Positions 26,814 through 35,439 of a DNA stretch of 64,000 bases are shown piece after piece. The notes beneath the pieces are model-generated. The model worked only from the letters and a program-made list of their open reading frames with translations. It did no database searches and was not told the origin of the DNA. The first letter of the stretch is position 1; each line of letters opens with the position of its first letter. The translations under genes were made by a program, and so were the position numbers. Origin of the DNA: Variovorax sp. S12S4 (GTDB lineage Bacteria; Pseudomonadota; Gammaproteobacteria; Burkholderiales; Burkholderiaceae_C); assembly GCF_023195515.1 (NCBI RefSeq), contig NZ_JALPKR020000002.1, positions 3,139,001 to 3,203,000 of the forward strand, written 5' to 3'.

Positions 26814-28130
26814 TCAGCGCGGCCGTGTGTCGATCACGCGGCGGGCCTTGCCGGTCTGCGTGCGTTCGATGGAATCGGGGTCGAACACGCGCACCGTGGT
26901 CGAAATGCCGACCAGCGTCTTCACGCGGTCCTGCACCCAGCCGGCGATGGCCTTGCGTTCGGCTTCGTCGACGGCTGCGTTGCGGTGGTCGAGTTCGCAA
27001 TGCACCTCGACCTCGTCGAGCAGGCCTTCGCGGCGCACGTGCACCTGGTAGAGGCCCGAGAGGCGCTCGTGCGCCAGCACGACTTCTTCCACCTGCGTGG
27101 GAAACACGTTCACGCCGCGGATGATCATCATGTCGTCGCTGCGCCCGACGATCTTGCCCATGCGGCGGAACGACCGCGAGGTGGGCGGCAGCAGGCGCGT
27201 GAGGTCGCGCGTGCGGTAGCGCACGATGGGCATGGCCTCCTTGCTGAGCGAGGTGAAGACCAGTTCGCCTTCCTCGCCGTCGGCCTTGAGCTCGCCGGTG
27301 TCGGGGTCGATGATCTCGGGGTAGAAGTGGTCTTCCCAGATCACGGGGCCGTCCTTGCTTTCGACGCATTCGCTGGCCACGCCGGGGCCCATCACTTCGG
27401 AAAGGCCGTAGATGTCGACCGCGTCCAGGCCGGCCTTGCCTTCGATGTCGCGGCGCATGGCTTCGGTCCAGGGCTCGGCGCCGAAGATGCCGATCTTGAG
27501 GGAGCTGTTCTTTGCATCCAGGCCCTGGCGCTCGAACTGCTCGATGATCACCTGCATGTAGCTGGGCGTGACCATGATGATGTCGGGCTTGAAGTCCTGG
27601 ATCAGCTGCACCTGCTTTTCGGTTTGCCCACCGGACATTGGAATGACGGTGCAGCCCGCGCGCTCGGCGCCGTAGTGGGCGCCGAGCCCGCCGGTGAAGA
27701 GGCCGTAGCCGTAGGACACATGCACCATGTCGCCCGGCCGCCCGCCGGCGGCGCGGATCGAGCGCGCAACGAGGTCGGCCCAGGTGTCGATGTCCTTCAG
27801 CGTGTAGCCCACCACGGTCGGCTTGCCGGTGGTGCCCGACGACGCATGGATGCGCGCCACTTGCGTGCGCGGCACGGCGAACATGCCGAAGGGATAGTTG
27901 TCGCGCAGGTCGCTCTTTACGGTGAACGGAAATTTCGAGAGGTCGGCGAGGGACTTCAAATCATCCGGATGCACGCCCTTGGCATCGAAGGCCTTGCGGT
28001 AGTGCGGCACGTTGTCGTACGCGCGCTGCAGCGTGGCGCGCAGGCGGCTGAGCTGCAGGGCGGCAATTTCGTCGCGGCTCGCGGTTTCGATGGGCTCGAG
28101 CTCGCCGGGGGCGGGGTGTCTGGCGGTCAT
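26814..28130 (-). CDS. paaK: Phenylacetate-CoA ligase
   Basis: 438 residues, typical of PaaK. AMP-binding motif SSGTTGKPTVVGYT, then YGLSEVMGPGVASEC, TSLSKEAMPIVRYRTRDLT and the C-terminal GRSDDMMIIRGVNVFPTQVEE. It activates phenylacetate with ATP and CoA, the entry step of the pathway, and so also traps substrate brought in by the adjacent importer. It lies 15 bases after paaI. Confidence 0.96.
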   Translation of the reverse strand: MTARHPAPGELEPIETASRDEIAALQLSRLRATLQRAYDNVPHYRKAFDAKGVHPDDLKSLADLSKFPFTVKSDLRDNYPFGMFAVPRTQVARIHASSGTTGKPTVVGYTLKDIDTWADLVARSIRAAGGRPGDMVHVSYGYGLFTGGLGAHYGAERAGCTVIPMSGGQTEKQVQLIQDFKPDIIMVTPSYMQVIIEQFERQGLDAKNSSLKIGIFGAEPWTEAMRRDIEGKAGLDAVDIYGLSEVMGPGVASECVESKDGPVIWEDHFYPEIIDPDTGELKADGEEGELVFTSLSKEAMPIVRYRTRDLTRLLPPTSRSFRRMGKIVGRSDDMMIIRGVNVFPTQVEEVVLAHERLSGLYQVHVRREGLLDEVEVHCELDHRNAAVDEAERKAIAGWVQDRVKTLVGISTTVRVFDPDSIERTQTGKARRVIDTRPR

Positions 28131-28145
28131 GGTGCGTGTGTCTCC

Positions 28146-28589
28146 TCAGGCCGCAACGGCGGGGCGGCCCTTGGCGGTGTATGAGCGGCCGCGAAAAATG
28201 GCAACGCGCTCGCCGCGCTGGTTGGTGATTTCGGTGTCGTACACGCCGGTGCGCCCGGCCTTCGAAACTTCGAAGCAGCGCGCGGTGAGCACATCGCCTT
28301 CGTGTGCCGGTGCAATGAAGTCGATGGAAAAGCCCGAGGCCACCGTAAGTTCGTTGTACGAATTGCAGGCGAAGGCAAAGGTGGAATCGGCCAAGGTGGC
28401 CATGAAGCCGCCGTGGCAGATGGCGTGGCCGTTGAGCATGTCTTGGCGCACCTGCATCTGCAGGGTGGCCTGGCCGGGGGCGACTTCGACGATGCGCATG
28501 CCGAGGCCCTTGCTGGCGTTGTCGTTCGCGAACATGCCGTCGCGCACGTACTCGGCGGTTTGCTGCGGGGTGCGGGTGCTGTCGGTCAT
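28146..28589 (-). CDS. paaI: Hydroxyphenylacetyl-CoA thioesterase PaaI
   Basis: 147 residues, hotdog fold. The active-site helix is HAICHGGFMATLADSTFAFACNS with the HGG motif and following Asp. PaaI rescues CoA from dead-end ring-hydroxylated thioesters. Its start lies 3 bases past the paaG stop, so it is cotranscribed. The sequence and operon position agree well. Confidence 0.94.
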   Translation of the reverse strand: MTDSTRTPQQTAEYVRDGMFANDNASKGLGMRIVEVAPGQATLQMQVRQDMLNGHAICHGGFMATLADSTFAFACNSYNELTVASGFSIDFIAPAHEGDVLTARCFEVSKAGRTGVYDTEITNQRGERVAIFRGRSYTAKGRPAVAA

Positions 28590-28592
28590 GGC

Positions 28593-29396
28593 TCAGCGGT
28601 CCTTGAACACCGGCGCGCGCTTGGCGCGGAAGGCTTCGACGCCCTCGCGGTAGTCGTTGGCGTTGCCCATCTCGCGTTGGATGCGGGCTTCTTCGGCGAG
28701 CGCAGCCTCGAGGTCCATGTCCTGCGCTGCCGTCATGGCCTGGCGCGTGGCGACCAAGGCGCGGGTCGGCATGCCGGCCAGTTTCGATGCGAGTGCTGCA
28801 ACTGTGTCGGCCAGTGCCGCATCGTCTACGCATTGCCAGATCAGGCCGATACGCGCGACTTCTTCGGCGGGGAGCTTGTCGCCCAGCATCGCGATGCCGA
28901 GTGCGCGCGCCGAGCCCACGAGGCGGGGCAGCAGCCAGGTGCCGCCCGTGTCGGGCACGAGGCCGATCTTGGTGAAGGCCTGGATGAAGCTGGCCGAGCG
29001 CGCGGCCACCACCAGGTCGCAGCACAGCGCGAGGTTGGCGCCCGCGCCGGCGGCCACGCCGTTGACGGCGGCCACCACCGGCACCGGCATCGAACGCAGG
29101 CGCGCGACGAGTGGCGCGTAGTAAGTGGAGATGACGTGGCCCAAATCCTTGGGAGCGGCGCCCGGCGTCGGGTCGGGCGCGACGGAGGGGTCGGCCAGGT
29201 CCTGCCCGGCGCAGAAGGCGCGGCCAGCGCCCGTGAGCACCACGCAGCGCACGCTGTCGTCCGTGGCGGCGAGCTCAAGCGCTGCCATCAACTCGGCATG
29301 CATTTCCGTCGTGAAGCTGTTGAGCGCGGCGGGGCGGTTGAGGCTCAACGTGCGGACGGCGCCGGCATTACCGGTGAGAACTAAAGGTTCTGTCAT
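28593..29396 (-). CDS. paaG: 2-(1,2-epoxy-1,2-dihydrophenyl)acetyl-CoA isomerase (crotonase family)
   Basis: 267 residues. Crotonase features: LTGAGRAFCAGQDLAD (oxyanion loop), NGVAAGAGANLALCCDLVVAA, and FTKIGLVPDTGGTWLLPRLVG with the catalytic Asp. PaaG turns the ring epoxide into oxepin-CoA. ATG 29396 gives the family start MTEPLVL; an upstream in-frame start would add 14 unrelated residues. It is the first gene of the minus-strand paa operon, facing paaY across a PaaR-like operator. paaF, paaH and paaJ are not in the window. Confidence 0.92.
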   Translation of the reverse strand: MTEPLVLTGNAGAVRTLSLNRPAALNSFTTEMHAELMAALELAATDDSVRCVVLTGAGRAFCAGQDLADPSVAPDPTPGAAPKDLGHVISTYYAPLVARLRSMPVPVVAAVNGVAAGAGANLALCCDLVVAARSASFIQAFTKIGLVPDTGGTWLLPRLVGSARALGIAMLGDKLPAEEVARIGLIWQCVDDAALADTVAALASKLAGMPTRALVATRQAMTAAQDMDLEAALAEEARIQREMGNANDYREGVEAFRAKRAPVFKDR

Positions 29397-29443
29397 GGGC
29401 TTGTCTCTCATCCTTGTTCTGGCGGAATCGGCATGCAAACACT

Positions 29444-29465
29444 ATTGACCGACCGGACGGTAGAT
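29444..29465. promoter_or_regulatory. PaaR-type operator (palindrome around ACCGACCGGACGGT)
   Basis: The core ACCGACCGGACGGT (29448-29461), with AT-rich flanks ATTG and AGAT, matches the pattern ACCG-N2-CG-N2-CGGT that I recall for TetR-type PaaR operators. It lies in the 150-base divergent region between paaG and paaY, and paaR is encoded 0.7 kb away. It covers the -35 region of the predicted paaY promoter, which fits repression relieved by phenylacetyl-CoA. Confidence 0.7.
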
Positions 29466-29473
29466 TTTAGGAT
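29445..29473 (+). promoter_or_regulatory. Predicted sigma-70 promoter for paaY-paaR
   Basis: TTGACC (29445-29450) and TAGGAT (29468-29473) are separated by exactly 17 bases, with 5/6 and 4/6 matches to the consensus hexamers. The -35 box lies inside the PaaR-like palindrome. About 73 bases of leader follow before ATG 29547, which has GGAG in AAAGGAGACAG upstream. Confidence 0.5.
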
Positions 29474-29546
29474 CGACCTTGAATCCGGCACAAGCGGGGT
29501 TGATTCAGGGCAAACCCTGAGCCCCTGAAAAAAGGAGACAGACCGA

Positions 29547-30149
29547 ATGCCCAGCTATTCCATCGACGGCGTCATACCCGTCGTCGACCCCACCGCCTAT
29601 GTGCATCCCAGTGCCGTATTGATCGGCGACGTGATCGTCGGCGCCAACTGCTATGTGGGCCCGTGCGCGAGCCTGCGCGGCGACTTCGGGCGCATCGTGC
29701 TGCAGCAGGGCTCGAACGTGCAGGACCATTGCTGCATCCATGGCTTTCCGGACCAGGACACGGTGGTCGAGGTCAACGGCCACATCGGCCACGGGGCGAT
29801 CCTCCACAGCTGCATCGTGCGGCGCGATGCGCTGGTGGGCATGAACGCGGTCGTGATGGACGAGGCCGAGATCGGCGAGCAGGCGATCGTGGCGGCCTGC
29901 GCCTTTGTGCCGGCGGGCATGAAGGTGCCCGCGCGGTCGCTGGTGGCCGGCATTCCCGCCAAGGTGAAGAAGATGCTGAGCGAGGAGGAAATTGCCTGGA
30001 AGCTCGAGGGCACGCAGACTTACCAGGCGTTGACGGTTCGCAGCCTTGCCAGCCTGCACGAGGTGGCGCCGCTGCGGCAGATGGAGCCCGATCGCCCGCG
30101 CCTGCCTGCCACTGACGTGCGTTCGCTGATTGCGACTCGGCGCGGGTAG
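29547..30149 (+). CDS. paaY: PaaY, left-handed beta-helix (gamma-carbonic anhydrase-like) thioesterase
   Basis: 200 residues with hexapeptide repeats: [27 protein letters not shown] and [16 protein letters not shown], with metal-binding histidines in CCIHGF and HIGHGAILH. PaaY homologues hydrolyse toxic CoA thioesters formed when the paa pathway stalls. It is divergent from paaG and followed by the TetR regulator gene, so it should answer to the same operator. Confidence 0.93.
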   Translation: MPSYSIDGVIPVVDPTAYVHPSAVLIGDVIVGANCYVGPCASLRGDFGRIVLQQGSNVQDHCCIHGFPDQDTVVEVNGHIGHGAILHSCIVRRDALVGMNAVVMDEAEIGEQAIVAACAFVPAGMKVPARSLVAGIPAKVKKMLSEEEIAWKLEGTQTYQALTVRSLASLHEVAPLRQMEPDRPRLPATDVRSLIATRRG

Positions 30150-30213
30150 CCGGCGCGCTCCATGCAAGATTGCGGGTTGCCCGCAACTCCAATCAAGGAA
30201 GAAAGAAGACCCG

Positions 30214-30858
30214 ATGCCGCGTGGAAGATCCGCCACCTATGACGACCAGCGCGAGTTCATCCTCGCGCAGGCCGCCCAACTGTTCGCGCGCCGCGGCTAT
30301 CCCGCCACCTCGATGAACCAGGTGGCCGAAGCCTGCAACCTCTCCAAGGCCACGCTCTATCACTACTACAAGGACAAGAGCAGCCTCTTGATCAGCATCG
30401 CCGAGACGCACGTGTCGAAGCTGGCCGCGCTGGTGGCCGAGGAAGAAGCGTCGACGCACACCGATGAAGAGCGGCTGCGCCGCTTCATCTACCGCATCGT
30501 CGAGGAATATGCCGGCGCGCAGGACGCGCACCGCGTGCTGACCGACGACGTGCGCTTTCTCGAAGAGGAAGACCGCGAGCGCGTGCTCGACAAGGAGCGC
30601 GAGGTGGTCGCGGGCTTTGCGCGCGCCGTGTCGGCGCTCAGGCCCGGCGCGCCGAGCGACGACCTCGCCAAGCCGCTGACCATGCTGCTGTTCGGCATGA
30701 TCAACTGGATGTTCACCTGGATGAAGCCCGATGGAAAGCTCGACCACGCGGCGATTGCGCCGATCGTGGCCGACTTGTTCCTGGGCGGCATCGGCGCGGT
30801 GAAGTCGCCGGACCAATCCGCGATGGCCGCGCGGGCCGATCAGGCCGTCGCCAGGTAG
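30214..30858 (+). CDS. paaR: TetR/AcrR-family regulator of phenylacetate degradation
   Basis: 214 residues. N-terminal HTH (FARRGYPATSMNQVAEACNLSKATLYHYYKDKSSLL) and a TetR C-terminal ligand domain with EEDRERVLDKEREVVAGFARAV. Position after paaY and the PaaR-like operator upstream support PaaR, which in related bacteria senses phenylacetyl-CoA. ATG 30214 is chosen because family proteins start directly before the HTH; AAGGAAG lies upstream. Its last 19 bases overlap the end of the convergent SDR gene. Confidence 0.85.
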   Translation: MPRGRSATYDDQREFILAQAAQLFARRGYPATSMNQVAEACNLSKATLYHYYKDKSSLLISIAETHVSKLAALVAEEEASTHTDEERLRRFIYRIVEEYAGAQDAHRVLTDDVRFLEEEDRERVLDKEREVVAGFARAVSALRPGAPSDDLAKPLTMLLFGMINWMFTWMKPDGKLDHAAIAPIVADLFLGGIGAVKSPDQSAMAARADQAVAR

Positions 30859-31643
30859 CGCGCGGCCGGCTTGCTGGTCTGCGAAGCGCCGAACAGCTTG
30901 GCGCTTGCATCGGTAAAGCCGGTGAGCAGGGCGGCGTCGTTCACCGACGGCAACGTGATCGCTTCGCCCAGGTCGAGGCCGGCCAGCGCGGCGTCCACGC
31001 ACTCTTCGGCCTGCATGACGGTGCCCTCGGCCAGCGCCGACACCGGCACGCCCGAAAGCTCCCAGATGTCGGTGGCCGTGGCGGCCGGCAGCACCAGTTG
31101 CACCTTCACGCCGGTGCCTGCCACCTCTTCCTGCAGACCGCGCGTGAACGCCACCACGAAGGCCTTGGTGCCGCTGTAGATGCTGCTGATCGGCAGCGTG
31201 TAGAAGCCGAGCACCGAGCCGATGTTCACCAGCGTACCGCGGTTGCGCGCCTTGAAGGCGGTCAACGCGACATGGCTCAGGTGAGCGAGGGCGTTGATGT
31301 TCACGTCGAGCATGCTCTGCAGCTGCGCGCTCGTGGTCAGCGCGACGGGGGCAAGCGTCGAGAGGCCGGCATTGTTGATCAGCAGCGTGATCGATGGGTC
31401 GGCGGCAACGGCCTTGGACACGCGCTCGAGGTCGCCGGCGGCGGCAAGGTCGGCCGCGAGCGTTTGCACCTTGACGCCATATTTGGCGCGCAGGCCCGCT
31501 GCGACTTCTTCCAGCAGGTCGGCGCGGCGCGCCACCAGCAGCAGGTCGTGGCCGCGGCGGGCCAGGCGGTCTGCGTAGATCTTGCCGAGGCCGGCCGAGG
31601 CGCCGGTAACGACGGCGGTGCCGAGGGTTGCTTGTTCGCTCAT
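30840..31643 (-). CDS. SDR-family NAD(P)-dependent oxidoreductase (DltE/YqjQ-like)
   Basis: 267 residues. Cofactor loop VVTGASAGLGKIYADRLARRG, NNAGLSTLAP, catalytic region NIGSVLGF and YSGTK. It resembles the DltE/YqjQ group of SDRs. It is divergent from a TetR regulator across twin palindromes (31691-31737), so that regulator very likely controls it. ATG 31643 is used because the upstream in-frame extension runs through the operators. The substrate is unknown; such regulator-SDR pairs often answer to electrophiles or aldehydes. Confidence 0.85.
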   Translation of the reverse strand: MSEQATLGTAVVTGASAGLGKIYADRLARRGHDLLLVARRADLLEEVAAGLRAKYGVKVQTLAADLAAAGDLERVSKAVAADPSITLLINNAGLSTLAPVALTTSAQLQSMLDVNINALAHLSHVALTAFKARNRGTLVNIGSVLGFYTLPISSIYSGTKAFVVAFTRGLQEEVAGTGVKVQLVLPAATATDIWELSGVPVSALAEGTVMQAEECVDAALAGLDLGEAITLPSVNDAALLTGFTDASAKLFGASQTSKPAARYLATA

Positions 31644-31690
31644 TTCGAATCCGTTCAAAAGGTTGGTTGGAAGATCTGGCTCACTGCAAG

Positions 31691-31706
31691 CATGATGACC
31701 ATCATG
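31691..31706. promoter_or_regulatory. TetR operator 1: CATGATGACCATCATG
   Basis: A near-perfect palindrome with arms CATGATG and CATCATG. It lies between the divergent SDR and TetR genes, and its twin starts 31 bases further on. The arms are also flanked by AAG and TTT in mirrored positions. Confidence 0.65.
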
Positions 31707-31721
31707 TTTGAGGTGTCGAAG

Positions 31722-31737
31722 CATGATGGGTATCATG
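31722..31737. promoter_or_regulatory. TetR operator 2: CATGATGGGTATCATG
   Basis: Same half-sites as operator 1 (CATGAT and ATCATG). Centre-to-centre distance is 31 bases, about three helical turns, so two dimers could bind the same face of the DNA. It lies 50 bases before the TetR start codon. Confidence 0.65.
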
Positions 31738-31786
31738 CTTAGCGTCAAGCCATGCCTTGAAGTACCCCGGAACAGAAAGAGGTCAC

Positions 31787-32383
31787 ATGCGATACCCCGC
31801 AGCGGAAACCGCCGAAAAGCACCAGAAGATCCTTGCCGAGGCCTCGCGCCTCTTCAAGGAGCGCGGCTTCGACGGCGTGAGCGTGAGCGAGATCATGAAA
31901 GCCACCGGGCTCACGCACGGCCCGTTCTACAACCACTTCGCCTCGAAGGAAGCGCTGATGGCGGAGTGCATCGTCCATGCGGGGGATGCCGCGCTTGTCC
32001 ATCTGGATGAGGCCGCACAAACGCCCGAAGGCATGCGCGGCTATGTGCGGAGCTACCTGAGCCGCGAGCACCGCGACAGCCGCGCCGGCGGCTGCCTCGT
32101 GGCGGCATTTGCCGCGCACGCCGGCCAACCGGGGAGCGAGCAAGCCATCGGTGCGCCGCTGACGGCCTACTTCAAGGTGCTGATCGAGCGGTTCGCGAGC
32201 AAGTTTCCGTGGCGGTCGAAGAAGAACGCCCGCGGCGACGCGATCCGCATCCTGGCGTCGATGTACGGCGGCGTGGTGCTGGCTCGCGCCATGGACGACG
32301 AGGCCTTGTCCGAAGAAATTTTGCGCGAGGTGCTCGCCGGCCTGCCGGCCGCCGCCAAGGCCGAAGCTAAAGAATCCGGTTGA
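31787..32383 (+). CDS. TetR/AcrR-family transcriptional regulator
   Basis: 198 residues. HTH: LFKERGFDGVSVSEIMKATGLTHGPFYNHFASKEALM. The C-terminal domain (GGCLVAAFAAH, AIRILASMYGGVVLARAM) resembles the TetR_C group found in NemR/AcuR-like regulators. ATG 31787 has AGAGG close upstream; TTG 31757 is a weaker alternative. It is divergent from the SDR and should bind the twin operators. It overlaps the convergent VWA-protein gene by 17 bases at its 3' end. Confidence 0.87.
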   Translation: MRYPAAETAEKHQKILAEASRLFKERGFDGVSVSEIMKATGLTHGPFYNHFASKEALMAECIVHAGDAALVHLDEAAQTPEGMRGYVRSYLSREHRDSRAGGCLVAAFAAHAGQPGSEQAIGAPLTAYFKVLIERFASKFPWRSKKNARGDAIRILASMYGGVVLARAMDDEALSEEILREVLAGLPAAAKAEAKESG

Positions 32384-33404
32384 ACCAGAGCAGCGAGAGC
32401 CCTGCCGACAACAGCGTGAGGATGGCCGCACCCAGCGCGAAGAGCGCCGAGATCTCGGTTTCCTTCTTCTCGACAGTGAGTTTGGAGCTCAGCGTTTCAT
32501 ACACCTTCTTCAGGTCGGCGGCGGTGCCCGCATAGAAGTACTCGGCATTGGTCTTGTTGGCCACGGCCTTGAGCGTTTCTTCGTCGAGCCGAACGCGCAT
32601 CGACCAGCCTTCGAAGCCGATGGTTTCACCGTCGACCGTGCCCACGCCCACCGTGTAGATGCGCACGCCGCGGTCGGCCGCCGCCTTGGCGGCGTCGAGC
32701 GGATCGACGCCGGTGGTGCGCTGGCCGTCGGTGAGCATGATCACCGCGGCCGAGGTGTAGGAGCCCGGTGCGACCGGCGTGAACTCCTTCGCCTGCTTTT
32801 CGGTCTGGTCGATGGGCGTGCCGCGCTGGCGGCTGGGTGCGCTGAACTGCGAAACGTCGATGCCCGCATCAGGAAACAGCGTGGCGAGCGACACCACGAT
32901 GGCATTGCCGGTGGCCGTGGCGCGCTGCAGCTGAAAGCTGTCGATGGCGGTGATCAGGTCGTCGTGGTTGGTGGTGGGCAACTGCGCTACCTGCGCACTG
33001 CCTGCAAAGGCCACGATGCCCACCTTCACATGGCGCGGCAGGTCCTTGATGAAGCTCTTGGCGGCTTCCTGCGCGGCCACCAGCCGGTTGGGCAGCACGT
33101 CGGCCGCGCGCATGCTGCCGGACACGTCCATCGCAAGGATGATGGTCTGCTGGTTCGAAGGCAGCAGCACCACGGCCATCGGCCTTGCAGCGGCCACCAG
33201 CATCGCGGCCATGGCCAGCAGAAAGAGGAGCGGCGGAATATGCCGCCTGACGCTCTGGCCGGCGCCCATGGCCTCGCGCACGATCGAGAGGCTGGCATAG
33301 CGCACCGCCAGCTTCTTCTTGCGGCGGATCAGCCAGATGTAGAGCAACACCAGCAGCGGCAAGGCCGCCAGCAACCAGAGGAATTGAGGCCAGAGAAATG
33401 TCAT
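32367..33404 (-). CDS. VWA-domain membrane protein (BatA-like)
   Basis: 345 residues. Two N-terminal helices (about 5-27 and 58-76), a von Willebrand A domain with MIDAS motif DVSGSM (93-98) and TDGQRTTG, and a C-terminal helix near 320-342. This is the BatA/Aer arrangement: a periplasm-facing VWA domain between membrane helices. Its ATG overlaps the DUF58 gene stop (ATGA). With MoxR and DUF58 it forms a conserved operon linked in other bacteria to stress tolerance or complex assembly; the exact job here is unknown. Confidence 0.88.
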   Translation of the reverse strand: MTFLWPQFLWLLAALPLLVLLYIWLIRRKKKLAVRYASLSIVREAMGAGQSVRRHIPPLLFLLAMAAMLVAAARPMAVVLLPSNQQTIILAMDVSGSMRAADVLPNRLVAAQEAAKSFIKDLPRHVKVGIVAFAGSAQVAQLPTTNHDDLITAIDSFQLQRATATGNAIVVSLATLFPDAGIDVSQFSAPSRQRGTPIDQTEKQAKEFTPVAPGSYTSAAVIMLTDGQRTTGVDPLDAAKAAADRGVRIYTVGVGTVDGETIGFEGWSMRVRLDEETLKAVANKTNAEYFYAGTAADLKKVYETLSSKLTVEKKETEISALFALGAAILTLLSAGLSLLWFNRIL

Positions 33405-34390
33405 GCTGCCACCGCCTTCATGCTGCCCGAGCCGATGCGCGTGCGGCGCTTGCGCATGTCGGCAAAACGAACGATGGCTTCCACCAGGTCGTCGCTGGTC
33501 GAAAGCTCGAGTGCATCGACGCCGGCCTTTGCGAGCGAGGCGCGCAGCGTGGCTTCGCGCTCGGCCGCCAGGCGGGCGAAGCGCTTGCGAAAACCGGCAT
33601 CGTGGGTGTCGACCCATAGCTGCTCGCCGGTTTCGGCATCGCGCAGCGGCACCAGGCCCAGGTCGGGCAGCTCGAGCTCGAGCGGGTCGAACAGGCGCAC
33701 GGCAATCACTTCATGCCGCTGCACGAGTTGGCCGAGCGGGCGCTCCCAGCCGGGCTCGCTCAAGAAGTCGGACACCACGAACACGGTGGAGCGGCGCGGC
33801 ATCAGCGTAGCGGCCGACTTCAGCAGGTCGGCGAGGCGCGTCATGCCTTTTTGCGTGGGCGCCTTCTCGATCTTGTCGGCGCGGCGTTCCATGGCGTGCA
33901 GCAGGTGCAGCACGTGCCGGCGGCCGCTGCGCGGCGGAATCACCGCTTCGAGGTCGCTCCCGTAGACCAGCGCGCCCACGCGGTTGCCGTGGCGCGTGAG
34001 CAGGCGCGCGAGCACGCCGACAAAGCCGGCCGAGATCTCGCGCTTGGCCTTGAGGCCGGAACCGAAGTCGACCGAGCGGCTCAGGTCGAGCACGAACCAC
34101 GCGGACATCTCGCGGTCTTCGGTGAACACGCGCACGTGCGGTACCTGCAGCCTCGCGGTGACGTTCCAGTCGATGTGGCGCACGTCGTCATGGTGCTGGT
34201 ATTCGCGCAGGTCGGCCAGGTCGAGCCCGGTGCCGCGCATCAGCGTGCGGTAGTCGCCCTGCAGCAAGCCGTCGAGGCGACGGATGACGGTCCATTCGAG
34301 CCGGCGCAGCGCGCGTTCCGCTCCACCGGCCTGTGCATTGAGCCGTTCGTCGTTTGCGGCCGCGGGGGCCTTACGCCACCAGCTTTTCAT
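33401..34390 (-). CDS. DUF58 domain protein (MoxR-associated, VWA-like)
   Basis: 329 residues. The DUF58 core DLADLREYQHHDDVRHIDWNVTARL is followed by a VWA-like fold beginning VRVFTEDREMSAWFVLDLSRSVDFG. ATG 34390 lies 20 bases inside the moxR 3' end; TTG 34396 is an alternative. It is the middle gene of the MoxR-DUF58-VWA set and is probably a cytoplasmic partner of the ATPase. Confidence 0.88.
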   Translation of the reverse strand: MKSWWRKAPAAANDERLNAQAGGAERALRRLEWTVIRRLDGLLQGDYRTLMRGTGLDLADLREYQHHDDVRHIDWNVTARLQVPHVRVFTEDREMSAWFVLDLSRSVDFGSGLKAKREISAGFVGVLARLLTRHGNRVGALVYGSDLEAVIPPRSGRRHVLHLLHAMERRADKIEKAPTQKGMTRLADLLKSAATLMPRRSTVFVVSDFLSEPGWERPLGQLVQRHEVIAVRLFDPLELELPDLGLVPLRDAETGEQLWVDTHDAGFRKRFARLAAEREATLRASLAKAGVDALELSTSDDLVEAIVRFADMRKRRTRIGSGSMKAVAA

Positions 34391-35384
34391 GTTCAAGAGG
34401 TTTGGGAGGAGCGGGAACGGCCTTCATGATCTTCTCGATCAGTCCGTCGGGTGTGAGGCCTTCGGACAGGCCTTCGTAGGAAAGCGTCACGCGGTGGCGC
34501 AGCACGTCGGGCACCAGCGCGGTCATGTCTTCAGGCAGGGCGTAGCTGCGGCCGCGCAGGAGCGCAAGCGCGCGTGCGCCTTCGGTGAGGCTGATGCTCG
34601 CTCGCGGGCTGGCGCCGAAGGTGATGAAGCGGTGCATGTCCTTCAGGCCGTGCTTGTCGGGCGTGCGCGTGGCCGATACGAGCTTTACCGCGTACTGGAT
34701 GAGCGAAGGGTCGACATACACGCGCCGTGCCTCGGCCTGCAGGGCCGCGAGCTGCTCGGTGGTGGCCACCGGATTGACCTCGACCATGGTGCCGATCACG
34801 CGCTGCACGATGACGAACTCTTCCTCGTCGCTCGGGTAGTCGACCAGCACCTTCATCATGAAGCGGTCGACCTGTGCCTCGGGCAACGGATAAGTGCCCT
34901 CCGTCTCGATCGGGTTCTGCGTGGCCATGACGAGGAACGGGCGCGGCACCCTGTGCGTTTCACCCGCAATGGTGACCTGCCGCTCCTGCATGACTTCGAG
35001 CAGCGCGCTCTGCACCTTGGCCGGCGCGCGGTTGATTTCGTCGGCCAGCAGCAGGTTGGCGAACACCGGGCCGAGCGAGGTGCTGAACTCGCCCGTCTTC
35101 TGGTTGTAGATGCGCGTGCCGACCAGGTCGGCCGGCACCAGGTCGGGCGTGAACTGGATGCGCTTGAACTGGCCGCGCACGGTGTCGGCCAGCGTCTTGA
35201 TGGTGAGGGTTTTCGCAAGACCGGGCACGCCTTCGACCAGCAGGTGGCCACCCGCGAGCATCGCGACCATCACGCGCTCCAGGAAGCGGTCCTGGCCCAC
35301 CACCACGCGCTTGACCTCGTAGAGGATCTGCTCCATCAGCTCGGCCGTGGCGGAAGACGTGGAAAAGGGGGTCTCGGTGCTCAT
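34371..35384 (-). CDS. MoxR-family AAA+ ATPase
   Basis: 337 residues. Walker A GVPGLAKT (52-59), Walker B LLLADEINRA (111-120), sensor region VMATQNPIETEGTYPLPEAQ and the arginine-finger segment RFMMKVLVDYPS. MoxR ATPases act as chaperones that insert metal or activate partner complexes, usually with VWA proteins like the two encoded downstream. First gene of the three-gene operon. Confidence 0.92.
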   Translation of the reverse strand: MSTETPFSTSSATAELMEQILYEVKRVVVGQDRFLERVMVAMLAGGHLLVEGVPGLAKTLTIKTLADTVRGQFKRIQFTPDLVPADLVGTRIYNQKTGEFSTSLGPVFANLLLADEINRAPAKVQSALLEVMQERQVTIAGETHRVPRPFLVMATQNPIETEGTYPLPEAQVDRFMMKVLVDYPSDEEEFVIVQRVIGTMVEVNPVATTEQLAALQAEARRVYVDPSLIQYAVKLVSATRTPDKHGLKDMHRFITFGASPRASISLTEGARALALLRGRSYALPEDMTALVPDVLRHRVTLSYEGLSEGLTPDGLIEKIMKAVPAPPKPLEHEKLVA

Positions 35385-35439
35385 GCGATGGCCTCTCTGT
35401 AATCAATCGAAAAGCATGGGTCGGTCCTCCGTCAGGCTG

